The position numbers and the translations under genes were made by a program. From positions 1,328,501-1,392,500 of the forward strand of contig CP078104.1 in the NCBI GenBank assembly GCA_019203745.1: a stretch of DNA of 64,000 bases, given 5' to 3'. This stretch comes from Chryseobacterium sp. E1. GTDB lineage: Bacteria > Bacteroidota > Bacteroidia > Flavobacteriales > Weeksellaceae. Numbering within the stretch: the first letter of the stretch is position 1; each line of letters begins with the position of its first letter. Below the pieces are notes generated by a model, which was given only the letters and a program-made list of their open reading frames with translations, made no database searches and was not told where the DNA came from. Shown piece after piece: positions 9,684-19,333 of this stretch.

Positions 9684-11102
9684 TTATCTGTTAACTCTTC
9701 TTGGCTTTACAGCTGCTTCAGGAATATCCTGAACAGTTCTGAATCCGATATAGCTTCTTGCTGAATCTTTTCTTTCCCAGTCTCTTGCACCGGTCATCAA
9801 AGCATATCCTATATCTTTCCAAGACCCTCCTCTTACAGATTTCTTAGTATCCTTTTTATCTTTAGTAGAAGGATTTAAAGTAGAAGAGAACCCGTATGAA
9901 GAGTTGTTATAAGCAGATACTGTCCACTCAGAAACGTTTCCAGCCATATCAAATAACCCAAACCCATTTTTCTTAAATTTCTTAACTGGAGCTGTATATG
10001 TATAAGTACCTTTTTCTCGTCTTCCATGTAGTTACCTCTCTTAGGTTTGAAGTTTGCCAGGTAGCAACCTCTGTCATCCATTAAGTATGGACCTCCCCAA
10101 GGGTAAGTAGCATTCTGCATTCCCCTCTTGCAGCATATTCCCATTCGATCTCAGTTGGAAGACGGAACTGCAATGGTCTTTGTTTTTTTCTTTTTAAACT
10201 TTCGTTGTAATCAGTTTTCAATTTAGATCTGAAGTTACAATAAGCTCTTGCCTGATCCCAGGTTACACCCACTACAGGATAGTCTTTGTAAGCCTTGTGC
10301 CAGAAATACTGCTCAAACAATGGCTCATTGTAAGCAAAGTGGAAATCTTTTACCCAAACGGTTGTATCCGGATAGATAGCGATACTCTCACTCTTCAGGT
10401 AGTTGATCCCTCTTTCGTTATCAGCAACAGCAGCATCCATATCTCCCCAACGGTAGGTATATTTAAGCTTGCTGACATCTAAAATTCTTTCGTTTCCAAT
10501 TCTTGAAGAAGAAGGCAGATACATAGATTCTAAAACTTCTGCGTATTCTACATCCGGATATTTTGATGTACTCCAGTGTAATGGAATTTTCCAGTCTAAT
10601 CTTTTGCTGGCATCATAGGTTCCGTCTTCACGGCCCCCTGGCCTTCCATATATTCTTGATAAGGTGTTAAATTTTCTTCTTTTTTAGCAAGGTATGCGTA
10701 ATCTCCTATGCTTGCTCCTTTACGTCCACCTTCGTCACCACCTTCTCCGGCAGCTTCAGCAAGTAAAGTTCTTGCGATAGAATCTCTTACGTAGTTGATA
10801 AATACCCTGTACTCTGCATTGGTAGTTTCTGCTTCATCCATAAAGAAGGAAGAAACAGTAACACTTTTCAATGATGCTTTTTCAGGTGTATTTGTCGGAT
10901 CCTGATCTGCTAAACCAGCAACAAATGAACCTGCAGGAATTGCAACCATTCCGTATGGTCTTTCCGCAACAAATGATTTTGTTTTTTCTCTTGGTATCAA
11001 TTCTCCTTTTGTTCCTGGCTTCCCTACAGAAGAGCTGCCACCACCTGAACAAGATACCGATGCTACCGACGCAGACAATAATAAAAGAAATATCCTTTTC
11101 AT
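9684..11102 (-). CDS. gldK: Gliding motility lipoprotein GldK (T9SS ring component), frameshifted
   Basis: GldK (PorK) is an outer-membrane-anchored lipoprotein that builds the periplasmic ring of the type IX secretion system with GldN. The signal peptide ends in ASVSC. The mature part has the fold of formylglycine-generating enzymes (SUMF1/FGE-sulfatase domain): IPAGSFVAGLADQDPT, FFMDEAETTNAEYRVF, FRLPTEIEWEYAARG, MAGNVSEW and VRGGSW...GFRTV. The frame changes near 10590, 10125 and 9985-10020, always with continued similarity; the corrected protein is about 473 residues, normal for GldK. It is the first gene of the operon. A TATATTTA box at 11125-11132 on the minus strand is a possible, imperfect -7 element. 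Confidence 0.93.
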
Positions 11103-11209
11103 GTTAATTTTTATAATTAAGCCGTAAATATATAATTTTTTTAAGAAACTTTTAAGATTTTTTTGAAATAACGGAAGAAATCTAAATTTATTTTATTTAC
11201 AACAACTTT

Positions 11210-13062
11210 TTATTCCACGGTTACAGATTTTGCCAGGTTTCTCGGTTGGTCTACGTTGGCTCCTCTATATACTGCGATGTAGTAAGCAAGCAGTTGCAGA
11301 GGTACGGAAGCAACGATTGGAGAGAAACATTCTGACGTTTCAGGAACTTCAATAACATAATCTGCCATTTCACTTACCTGACGGTCTCCTTTATTAACAA
11401 CAGCGATAATTTTTCCTTTTCTCGCTTTAATTTCCTGAACATTACTTACAATTTTATCATAGTGACCTTTTTTAGGCGCTATAATTACAATCGGCATATT
11501 TTCATCGATCAGGGCAATCGGACCGTGTTTCATTTCTGCAGCCGGGTATCCTTCTGCATGGATATAAGAAATTTCTTTTAATTTTAATGCTCCTTCAAGG
11601 GCAGCAGGATAATTGTATCCTCTTCCCAAATAAAGGAAATTGGTAGCTTTCACGAAATCTTTAGCAATATTCTGAGTCAGCTCATGGGTTGTGCTCAACA
11701 CTTCTTCTATTTTCTTAGGAATAGCATCAAGCTCAGCAATTAAGCTCATAAATTCAGCATTTCCTAAGTTTCCGTTATGTTTTCCTAATTTAAATGCAAT
11801 TAAAGTAAGAATCGTAAGCTGTGCAGTGAATGCTTTTGTAGAAGCAACCCAATCTCAGGACCGGCATGGGTGTATGAGCCTGCATCTGTAATTCTTGCAA
11901 TGGAAGAATCTACAACATTACATATACCATATATAAATGCTCCTTTTTCTTTTGCCAGTTTTAAAGCAGCCATTGTATCTGCAGTTTCTCCTGACTGAGA
12001 AATTGCGATCACCACATCTTTATCTGTAATAATCGGGTTTCTGTATCTGAACTCTGAAGCATATTCCACTTCTACAGGGATTCTTGCATACTCTTCAATA
12101 AGGTATTCTCCGATAAGACCTGCATGCCATGATGTTCCGCAAGCGATAATGATAATTCTGTTGGCATTTTTGAATCTTTCCACATGATCCCAGATTCCTG
12201 CCATTTTGATAACTCCTTCATCTACAAGAAGTCTTCCTCTCATCGTATCGTGTACAGACTTAGGCTGTTCAAAGATTTCTTTAAGCATGAAATGCTCATA
12301 CCCTCCTTTTTCAATCTGCTCTAAGCTCAGTTTAAGCTCCTGAATTTCAGGTTCTATTTTAGAGTTCTCACTGATGGTTCTGATATCTACCCCTCCTTCA
12401 AGAGAAATTGTTGCCATATGCCCTTCTTCAAGGTAAATCGCTTCTTTTGTAAATTCTACGAAAGGAGAAGCATCAGAAGCAATGAAATATTCTTTATCTC
12501 CGATTCCAATGGCCAGTGGAGATCCTAATCTTCCTACTACCAATACTCCGGGATAATCTTCATGAAGTGCCGTAATAGCATATGCTCCGTATACTTCATT
12601 CAATGCATATCTTACTGCCGTTGGAAAATCAATTTCCGGATTCAGATCCATGAAATACTGGATAAGGTTTACCAATACTTCCGTATCAGTTTCTGACTTG
12701 AAGGTAAATCCTTTTTCAGTAAGCATTGTTTTAATAGTATCATAGTTTTCAATAATACCATTGTGTACAATCGCTATTTTTCCGTTGTTTGACAAATGTG
12801 GGTGTGAATTTCTGTCACTAGGAACCCCATGGGTAGCCCAACGTGTGTGCCCCATCCCAATTTTGGCTGTTCCTTTAAGATCTTTCGAAATATTCACTAA
12901 ATCTTCAACTTTACCTTTTGTTTTCTCTACTTCAAAGTTATTACCTGAACCTTCTAAAACAATACCGGCACTGTCATACCCTCTATATTCTAGTCTTCTA
13001 AGACCATTGATTACAATTTCGTAAGCGTCTTGAAAACCTGTATATCCTACTATTCCGCACAT
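11210..13062 (-). CDS. glmS: Glutamine--fructose-6-phosphate aminotransferase (isomerizing), one frameshift
   Basis: GlmS makes glucosamine-6-phosphate from fructose-6-phosphate and glutamine, the first step toward UDP-GlcNAc for peptidoglycan and LPS. It begins MCGIVGYTG, with Cys2 as the amidotransferase nucleophile, and contains RRLEYRGYDSAG and HTRWATHG. Two SIS domains follow, with SQSGETADT in the first and GRGYNYPAALEGALKLKEISYIHAEG in the second, ending in PRNLAKSVTVE. One base is missing from the C/G run near 11850 (reading GPEIGVASTKAFT when corrected). About 617 residues, as expected. It follows the DUF4270 gene by 33 bases and is probably co-transcribed with it; no glmS ribozyme is expected or seen. 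Confidence 0.96.
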
Positions 13063-13095
13063 ATTTTATCTTGTCTTGTGTTGTTTATTGTGTTT

Positions 13096-14716
13096 TTATT
13101 TTTTTGTAGCGTACGTTACTTTCAGCTGAGCTCTGTTAGCATTTGTTGATTCGCTTCCCACCAGCACCACTCTGTTCATATCAATAGCTCTGGTTGTATT
13201 CTGAACTCCCAGAAGAGCTCCTGTGGAAGTTCCTACGAATGATCCTAAATTGATGTAAAATTCTCTATTAGCTACGGGAACGTCCTGCCCGTTTATTTTT
13301 TCCGTTTTACCTTCAATAATGTCTTTCAATGTTTTTGTCACGACAAAATCATAATACTCGGAGACGGCTTGTAATAATATAAGCTAAGTCCGGCTGTTGT
13401 GTCTAAAGAAAATTTAAATTTGGATAGATCAGCTAAATCTTTATTAAAGATGATAAATCTGCGGTCCTCCGTTGAATTTTTATTAACCCAGCTTGAAGGA
13501 TCTACAAATAATCTGATTTTGGCTCCTACAATACCTATTTTATCCTTTGCATATGCTTTAAGAGCCTCAATAGTTTCATCTTTGATTTTTAATACTGCTG
13601 AAGGTCCTCCCATACTCTGAACAAAAAGTTTCGCATCACCATTAGCAGGATTGCTTGTTGCTAAAGCTCCTTCAACCGCAGATCCGGATCTCTCGTATTC
13701 ATACAGACCGATATGGGCATTGGCACCTCCTAAATTGAATTTAAGTGATGTCTGTGGGTGGGTTACTACTCCATTCTCTGTTTTATCATATTTATAATAC
13801 ATGATAAGCTCCATGTCATTAGGTGAGAACTGGAAAAGATAACGGTCTGTTTCTTCTACAGAAAGTTTGATTCCTTTAATGTGTCTGATAAAGTTGGATG
13901 CATCCTGAAGCTCAGGTTTTCCTTTCTTATCCAACACCTGAGTCTGGAAGAAATCCGTATTGCTTAATTTTATTCTGAATCCAAGGTTTCCTGTAAACAC
14001 GTTTGAGTTATCAGATTTTCTTGTGATGGAAACCGTATTTACTTTTCCGTCAAAAACTCCTGATCCTAATAATGCTCCTGTACTTACATTGGCATTAGAA
14101 CGGGTAAACGCATCATTGTTGGTATCCAGGAATGTGGTTACCTCATGTACATTGATTTTCATTGATTTGAAAGCCCCTCCGATTTTACCGTATTTACGAA
14201 CCGGGTAGGTCTTCTTCTCTATAGCAACAGCTACATTTTCCGTTCCTACAGGGAAATCACTTTTCTCGTAATTATTCGTGGTTAATGAATCTTTTTCAAA
14301 AAAGTAAGTATTGAAAGCGTATTGGCCGGCGGTCTTAATACTAAAACAACCGAGTCAACCTTTGGATTAGGTCCGTTAAAGTCAAAATTGTTAACCGGCA
14401 TTCTCAACTGGGTAACGTAGGATGCTTTCTGCATTCCAAACTGCCCTTCAGTAAAGGCTCCAAGAACGCCAACCGATATACTTTGCCCGCTTTCAGTAAG
14501 TCCTGTGATCATTCTGGAAGCATCACTTCTGATGGAGTCATTATTATTATAATTATAAGCAATAATATCATAAGAAATTTCGTTTCCTTCAGCTGCATCC
14601 TGATTAAACAGCTGTTCTCCCAGAGAATCTGTTTCAGGTTCACAATTATAAAGGATTGTACTTCCGAAAATCGCCAGTAAAAGCATGGCGAAAGTCCTTT
14701 TAAGAGTATGAGTCAT
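13096..14716 (-). CDS. DUF4270 family lipoprotein, frameshifted
   Basis: This is a Bacteroidota-specific envelope protein of unknown function, about 540 residues after correction. The N-terminus is a signal peptide followed by LYNCEPETDSLGEQLF; Cys is likely lipidated though the lipobox is weak. Typical DUF4270 elements are DSVVLVLRPP, a STGALLGSGVFDG segment and the C-terminal PVANREFYINLGSFVG...AIDMNRVVLVGS. The frame changes near 14300 and 13340. The gene lies 13 bases after the glycogen/starch synthase and 33 bases before glmS, an order I recall from many Flavobacteriia; it suggests a role at the cell surface linked to sugar metabolism, but that is inference. Confidence 0.85.
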
Positions 14717-14729
14717 TAAAAATGTGTTT

Positions 14730-15498
14730 TTAATAAAGTTGATTTATTGAATCTATGTCAAGATATTCCGACTTTTGAGTCGCTGTCTGATTGAAAGCCT
14801 GATCCAGATCTTCATCCAGGAATTCATCGCCTTTCACCACTGTATCCACATAGTTCATACTTTCGATAACGAAGCTTTTGATTGTTGGGTTATCTAACGC
14901 TTTTAATCCTGAAATATTATCAAACTTCAGTTTTTCATCAATCTTTTTATCAAGATCTGCGTCTTTCTCATTGTATAAAGAAAGTACAATTTTAGCGTCT
15001 TTGAAATAAGTATCTGATTCGTAATATGTTTTAAGATAAATTGGAACAAAAGAGGACATCCAACCGTTCAGGTGGATCACATCCGGCACCCAGTTCAGCT
15101 TCTTGATCGTTTCAATCACTCCTCTTGCAAAGAAAATGGCTCTTTCGTCATTATCATCGAAAGGGTTTCCTTCATCATCGAAATAATATTGCTTTCTTTT
15201 GAAGTATTCTTCATTGTCAATAAAGTAAACCTGAAGTCTTTCCCCGGAAGAGACGCTACTTTAATGATTAGAGGCTGATCCAGGTCATTAATGATAATAT
15301 TCATTCCTGAAAGACGGATCACCTCATGAAGCTGGAATTTCCGCTCACTTATTTGTCCAAATCTTGGCATAAAAACTCTTACATCATTGCCTTCTTGGTG
15401 CATCTTAAGTGCCATTTTGTTTACCACTGCAGCCATATTTGTATCTTCCTGATATGGATACATCTCTGTAGTAATGTACAGTATTTTTGATTCGGCAT
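14730..15498 (-). CDS. Short glycogen/starch synthase (GT5 catalytic domain), frameshifted
   Basis: The protein matches the N-terminal Rossmann domain of GT5 glycogen/starch synthases: corrected MPNQKILYITTEMYPYQEDTN start, VVNKMALKMHQEGNDVRVFMPRFG, FARGVIETIKKLNWVPDVIHLNGWMSSFVPIYLKT. It is only about 256 residues, roughly half a full GlgA, and the GT1-like second domain is absent; short homologues of this kind occur widely in Bacteroidota, so this is not a truncation. The start at 15498 is restored by adding one A to the A run near 15485; otherwise a later ATG at 15463 would be called. A second frameshift lies near 15240. It heads an operon with DUF4270 and glmS. Whether it transfers glucose on its own is uncertain. 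Confidence 0.8.
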
Positions 15499-15537
15499 AA
15501 ACTTTCTATCTAATTTTTGTAAAAATGCTTTAATGTG

Positions 15538-15545
15538 CAAAATTA
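15538..15545 (-). promoter_or_regulatory. -7 promoter element TAATTTTG for the glycogen synthase operon
   Basis: The minus strand reads TAATTTTG, matching TAnnTTTG, about 40 bases before the start at 15498. No convincing -33 TTG is at the expected distance. Confidence 0.45.
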
Positions 15546-15640
15546 CAAAAAAACATCCAACATTATTTTAATTAACATTTTTTACGAAAATTCCGTTTTT
15601 CAAATTATTAAAAACACATATTATTATATGATATTTTTAG

Positions 15641-15648
15641 TATTTTTG
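15641..15648 (+). promoter_or_regulatory. -7 promoter element TATTTTTG for panC
   Basis: TATTTTTG matches TAnnTTTG and lies 20 bases before the panC ATG at 15669. Together with the element at 15538-15545 it makes a divergent promoter region between panC and the glycogen synthase operon. Confidence 0.5.
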
Positions 15649-15668
15649 AAATAGTATTAAAATAAACT

Positions 15669-16516
15669 ATGGAAGTTATAAAAAACAGGAAAGTCCTTCA
15701 GGATTTCATTGAAAGACAGAAAGAAATGGGAAAAAGAATCGGCTTTGCCCCTACTATGGGAGCCCTGCATAAAGGCCATCTTTCCCTGTATGAAGAAGCA
15801 AAAAGGAGAATGACCTTGTGATTTCTTCAATTTTTGTAAATCCAACCCAGTTCAATAATGCGGAGGATCTTGAAAAATACCCTAGAGATATCAACAGAGA
15901 TATTCTGATTCTGGAAAAATCCGGTCTTGTAGATGCGGTTTATATCCCGGAAGTGGCTGATATCTACCCTGAAAAGACAGAAAGTAAACATTATGATTTT
16001 GACGGACTGGAAAATGAAATGGAAGGAAAATCAAGGCCTGGTCATTTTGATGGGGTAGGAACTGTGGTGGAAGAACTTTTCAGACAGGTACAGCCTGATA
16101 ATGCCTATTTCGGAGAAAAAGACTTCCAGCAACTTGCCATCATCAGAAAAATGGTAGAAAAAACACATCTTCCTGTAAAAATAGTTGGTGTTCCTATCTA
16201 CAGGGCTGAAAACGGACTGGCCTTAAGCTCAAGAAATCAAAGACTTCAAGAAAACCGTAAAGAAGCCTCTAAAATCATTTATGAAACCCTGAAAAAGGTA
16301 AACGACTGGTTCAGAACAGTATCCATCCCGGAAATCAAGGAAAGGGTAACCGATATTTTTGACCAGCAGCAGGGAATGAAACTGGAATACTTTCTGATTG
16401 CAGATGAAAAGACACTCCAGGAAACAGATTTCTTCTATAAAGACAGAAACTTCAGAGCTTTCATTGTAGTAGTGGTAGACGGAGTAAGATTAATTGACAA
16501 TATGCATCTGGATTAA
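15669..16516 (+). CDS. panC: Pantoate--beta-alanine ligase, one frameshift
   Basis: PanC condenses pantoate and beta-alanine with ATP to give pantothenate, the precursor of coenzyme A. The N-terminus at 15669 gives FAPTMGALHKGHLSL, which contains the HxGH nucleotide-binding motif; the frame is then lost at the A run near 15807 and resumes as ENDLVISSIFVNPTQFNN. Further family motifs are RPGHFDGVGTVVEELF, AYFGEKDFQQLAIIRKMV and LALSSRNQRL (the KMSKS-like loop). About 282 residues, as normal. A start at 15818 would cut off the ATP-binding region. It is followed by a strong terminator, so it is a single-gene unit. Confidence 0.95.
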
Positions 16517-16546
16517 TATTGCACGATTTTTCCTCAACAATATAAC

Positions 16547-16580
16547 AGCTCTGGTCAATTTCGTGGCCAGAGCTTTTTAT
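16547..16580 (+). terminator. Rho-independent terminator of panC
   Basis: AGCTCTGGTC (16547-16556) pairs with GGCCAGAGCT (16565-16574) with one G-T pair, followed by a T run. Confidence 0.85.
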
Positions 16581-16710
16581 TTAACATGGTCTCTATAGTA
16601 TTTGGAATCAGGTACAAACCGGGATCAAGCGCAAAATTTAGGGACTAGATACAAAAATAGTTAATCCGAATAGAAAAAAAGTTCTGTCTTTTACTCCTCT
16701 AAGCTTTATA

Positions 16711-16908
16711 CTGAATTTTATTTAACGCAAAGACAAAATGCAATTCATTATTGATAAGGGAGCTAAGAAAGCGACAAAGGTTGCTGATGAAGCGATGTAA
16801 ATATACGTACGCTTAGAAAAAATCAATACAATTGATTCAGTCTTTGCTTCCTAAAATAAAACACCGGATAATAAAAATCTTTTGCGTTAAATTTTAAAAT
16901 TAAATAGA
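16711..16908. repeat. Degenerate inverted intergenic repeat with AACGCAAAG ends
   Basis: The gene-free stretch 16581-16973 holds no convincing coding frame. Within it, TTTAACGCAAAGAC (16721-16734) is mirrored by GTCTTTGC (16840-16847) and again by TTTTGCGTTAAA (16880-16891), giving an imperfect inverted element with T/A-rich flanks. It resembles short dispersed repeats I recall from Chryseobacterium intergenic regions, but copy number cannot be checked here. Confidence 0.35.
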
Positions 16909-16974
16909 GCTGAATATTGTAAGCTCCAACTTTTGAACCTGATCCCATTTTTATTTTAAATCTTCGGCTTTACA

Positions 16975-17010
16975 CAAAAAAATCAAAGGCCTCCGGAAGG
17001 AAGCCTTTGA
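16975..17010 (-). terminator. Terminator of the tRNA operon
   Basis: On the minus strand TCAAAGGC and GCCTTTGA (16983-16990 and 17003-17010) pair around a 12-base loop and are followed by seven T residues. It lies about 55 bases after the last tRNA. Confidence 0.75.
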
Positions 17011-17064
17011 AACACCAAATCACAAAATATTAATATGAAAAAAATTTACTTTTCAGTAAACTTG

Positions 17065-17137
17065 TGACCCGGCTGGGATTCGAACCCAGGACCCATACAT
17101 TAAAAGTGTATTGCTCTACCAGCTGAGCTACCGAGTC
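17065..17137 (-). tRNA. tRNA-Lys (TTT)
   Basis: The minus strand folds as a full cloverleaf: acceptor GACTCGG with CCGGGTC (one T-G pair), D-arm GCTCAGCTGGTAGAGC, anticodon loop CTTTTAA with anticodon TTT, T-arm CTGGGTTCGAATCCCAG and discriminator A. CCA is not encoded. It is identical to the copy at 17315-17387. Confidence 0.97.
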
Positions 17138-17197
17138 GGCCACAATTAAGAATAAATGTAAGTATTTATTTCTTAATTATAAAAATTTTCTTTGCAG

Positions 17198-17279
17198 TGC
17201 CTGCGACTGGACTCGAACCAGCACATCCTTAGGAAACCACCCCTCAAGATGGCGTGTCTACCAATTTCACCACGCAGGC
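17198..17279 (-). tRNA. tRNA-Leu (GAG), anticodon loop one base short
   Basis: The acceptor GCCTGCG pairs with CGCAGGC, discriminator A; there is a long variable arm (TTTCCTAAGGATG) and T-arm GCTGGTTCGAGTCCAGT, as in class II tRNA-Leu. The anticodon stem CCATC/GGTGG closes a loop of only six bases (TTGAGG) where seven are required; a run of four G that is five in related tRNA-Leu(GAG) genes explains this. A one-base sequencing deletion in the G run is the likely cause. Confidence 0.92.
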
Positions 17280-17314
17280 AATAAAATTACAGCATCCGGT
17301 AATTTTCTTGCTTG

Positions 17315-17387
17315 TGACCCGGCTGGGATTCGAACCCAGGACCCATACATTAAAAGTGTATTGCTCTACCAGCTGAGCTACCGAGTC
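17315..17387 (-). tRNA. tRNA-Lys (TTT), second identical copy
   Basis: Identical over its 73 bases to the copy at 17065-17137, with anticodon TTT and unencoded CCA. It is the first tRNA of a three-tRNA transcript driven from the promoter at 17442-17470. Confidence 0.97.
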
Positions 17388-17441
17388 GGTCACTTACTCA
17401 TCAAGTTTTCATTTCAGTAATGTCCCTTGTTTTAAGTGGTG

Positions 17442-17470
17442 CAAAGATATGACTTTTTCTTTATCTCAAA
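17442..17470 (-). promoter_or_regulatory. Promoter of the tRNA-Lys/Leu/Lys operon
   Basis: On the minus strand TTTG (17470-17467) and TATCTTTG (17449-17442) are separated by 17 bases, matching the Bacteroidota -33/-7 pattern. It lies 55 bases before the first tRNA. Confidence 0.6.
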
Positions 17471-17500
17471 ACTTTTTCGCAAATTTGTTTAAAAAAATTC

Positions 17501-18015
17501 ATGGTAATTTCATTGATCGGATACATGGGAAGTGGCAAATCTCACATTTCCAAAATATTAAGCGAAAAAATAAATTTTAAACTCATTGACCTCGATAAAG
17601 AGATTTCCAGAAGAAATAAATTAACCATTCCTGAAATTTTTTTGAAAAAAGGGGGAAATTTACTTTAGAAAACTGGAAAGAGAGGCTCTGGAAGAAATAC
17701 TTGCTTCCGAAGAAAATGTAGTACTGAGCCTTGGTGGCGGAACTCCTGTTTATTACAATAATATGGAGATCATTAATCATAATTCTAAAAGTGTTTTTTA
17801 AGAACTTCTGTAGGTACTTTGGTGGAAAGATTATCTAAGCAGAAGGAAAAAGGCCGTTGATCGCCAATATTTCGGATGAAGATCTTCCTGAATTTATTGC
17901 CAAGCATTTATTTGAAAGAAATCAGTTTTACAGTAAAGCACAGTTTACGGTGGGTACAGACTCCCGGGAACCGGAAGATATTGTCAGTGAAATAATAGAA
18001 AAGCTCTATCTCTAG
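17501..18015 (+). CDS. aroK: Shikimate kinase, several frameshifts
   Basis: AroK phosphorylates shikimate at O3 in the aromatic amino acid (chorismate) pathway, in the cytoplasm. The start at 17501 gives MVISLIGYMGSGKSHISKIL, a Walker A motif GxxGxGKS; FKLIDLDKEISRR holds the shikimate-binding Asp, YFRKLEREAL the conserved Arg, and VLSLGGGTPVYY the Walker B-like glycine motif. The frame is broken at an extra G in the G run near 17652, at a T run near 17798 and an A run near 17852, so no single open frame covers it. The corrected length is about 171 residues, normal for the family. The stop codon is part of the terminator hairpin. Confidence 0.92.
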
Positions 18016-18026
18016 AGCTTTTTTAT
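17999..18026. terminator. Terminator between aroK and the S4-domain gene
   Basis: AAAAGCTCTA (17999-18008) pairs perfectly with TAGAGCTTTT (18013-18022) around TCTC and is followed by T residues. It includes the aroK stop codon and lies between convergent genes. Confidence 0.85.
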
Positions 18027-18034
18027 TTTAATTT

Positions 18035-18472
18035 TTAATCCTCATCTTCTGTATCACCGCCCGTTTCACCAAAGAAATCGTCCCAGTCTGTAAAATCAGC
18101 GTCAATATCATTGCCTACATAATCATCCATGTCTCTTCTGTCTTTTTTTAGTAGGTCTTCCTTCTCCTTTATTTCTGTAATAGTCCTGAGACATCTTACG
18201 AAGTTTCAGCAGTTCGTACTGTTCTTTATCTGTCACATCCTGAATATGAAGCGGAACCAGCTTTGCCCCTATTCTGCTTTTAGGAATCTGGATCACCTTT
18301 ATTTTATAGTCAATCTGATTTTTACGGATCTTGATTGTATCTCCTTCTTTACCTCCTTAGATGACTTTACGGCAGACGTTCCGATAGAAACTCTGTTCTT
18401 TTTAATCTCCTCTGCTGCAATACTTCTCGTCTTATAAAAACGAATGCTCCATAAAAATTTATCTATTCTCAT
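18035..18472 (-). CDS. S4-domain RNA-binding protein (Hsp15/HslR-like) with acidic tail, frameshifted
   Basis: The start at 18472 gives MRIDKFLWSIRFYKTRSIAAEEIKK, the S4 RNA-binding motif of Hsp15-like proteins, continuing with NRVSIGTSAVKSSKEVK and GDTIKIRKNQIDYKIKVI. In E. coli Hsp15 binds 50S subunits that carry stalled nascent chains; the same role here is inferred. A basic segment follows, then a very acidic C-terminus (MDDYVGNDIDADFTDWDDFF and a final DTEDED). One base is missing near 18357 and one A is extra in the A run near 18150. About 145 residues. No single frame covers the gene. It is divergent from the lipoprotein gene at 18528. Confidence 0.85.
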
Positions 18473-18481
18473 AATTTTTTA

Positions 18482-18489
18482 TACTTTTG
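18482..18489 (+). promoter_or_regulatory. -7 promoter element TACTTTTG
   Basis: TACTTTTG matches TAnnTTTG 39 bases before the start of the lipoprotein gene at 18528; no clear -33 TTG at the usual distance. Confidence 0.4.
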
Positions 18490-18527
18490 CCGTTATATTA
18501 TTTGTAAAGTAATTAAAGTTTTTTGAA

Positions 18528-19266
18528 ATGAAAAAAATATTTTTATATATCCTTGCCGGATCTTTATGCTTTTCTGCATGTAAAAAAGATGATGACGTAG
18601 AAAGATACGTGGAGCCAGAGGACATTGCTACGCAGAACAACTATGATGATCAGGCCATTAGAAAGTTTATGGATGAAAACTATCTTGATGTGCAGGGAAA
18701 TATAAAAGCTTTCAGCGCTACTGATACTGCTGATGATCATCAAAAGAAATTATCGGAGCTGAATCCCCAGACATTGCCTTCCGGTACCATCTATATCATG
18801 AGAGACGGAGCTCAGCCTTCACCGGGTGAAGAAATCAAAGAGTCCGATATCATTAAAATTATGGGTAGATCTTATGCATGCCTTGCAGGGGAAAGCAACG
18901 GAAATGTATCATTCATTGCGCAAACTACTTTTTAAATACAATTGACGGAAATGTAGTTCCTTACGTAGATCCTATGTACTATTATGTGAAAAAGAAAACC
19001 TTAACGGATGCTACAACGGATGCCGCCAAACAACCAGGGTACTATCAGATCTCAGGTTTCAGGAAGCTTTGCAAAAATTCAAAGCATTTAACCTACCAAG
19101 TGATGCACCGTATAATCTTCAGGGCGTAATTATTGTGCCTTCAAGGGCTGCTTTTGCGAGGAATGCTCACTATCCTTACCTGAACCAGTCTTACAGAAAC
19201 AGGACTTTTATCTTCAACTTCCAGATCTACGGAAGAGCAGACAGACCTGCTGATCAGAAACAATAA
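18528..19266 (+). CDS. Lipoprotein, possibly FKBP-like, frameshifted
   Basis: The signal peptide ends in CFSAC, followed by an acidic linker and EDIATQNNYDDQAIRKFMDENYLD. That opening resembles FKBP-type peptidyl-prolyl isomerase lipoproteins of Flavobacteria, as do the final stretch NLPSDAPYNLQGVIIVPSRAAFAR and the short strand at the end. The catalytic FKBP core is hard to see, so the assignment is tentative and the isomerase activity unproven. The frame changes near 18930 and near 19065; the corrected protein is about 246 residues, exported and membrane-anchored. It stands alone between a promoter and a bidirectional terminator. Confidence 0.65.
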
Positions 19267-19288
19267 AATATTTCATACATATAAAAAT

Positions 19289-19318
19289 AAAACCACCTTA
19301 TTCAGGTGGTTTTTATTT
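19289..19318. terminator. Bidirectional terminator
   Basis: AAAACCACCT (19289-19298) pairs with AGGTGGTTTT (19304-19313) around a 5-base loop, with T-rich sequence on both strands. It separates convergent genes. Confidence 0.85.
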
Positions 19319-19333
19319 TTATTGATCACTACA

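Noticed and set aside
11103..11209. glmS ribozyme or other leader riboswitch in this region
   Set aside because: This lies downstream of glmS, and the glmS leader is only 33 bases after the preceding gene, too short for a ribozyme.
17065..17387. tRNA cluster as an integration site
   Set aside because: The three tRNA genes are complete, with no integrase or duplicated tRNA 3' fragment; the two tRNA-Lys copies are full-length duplicates.
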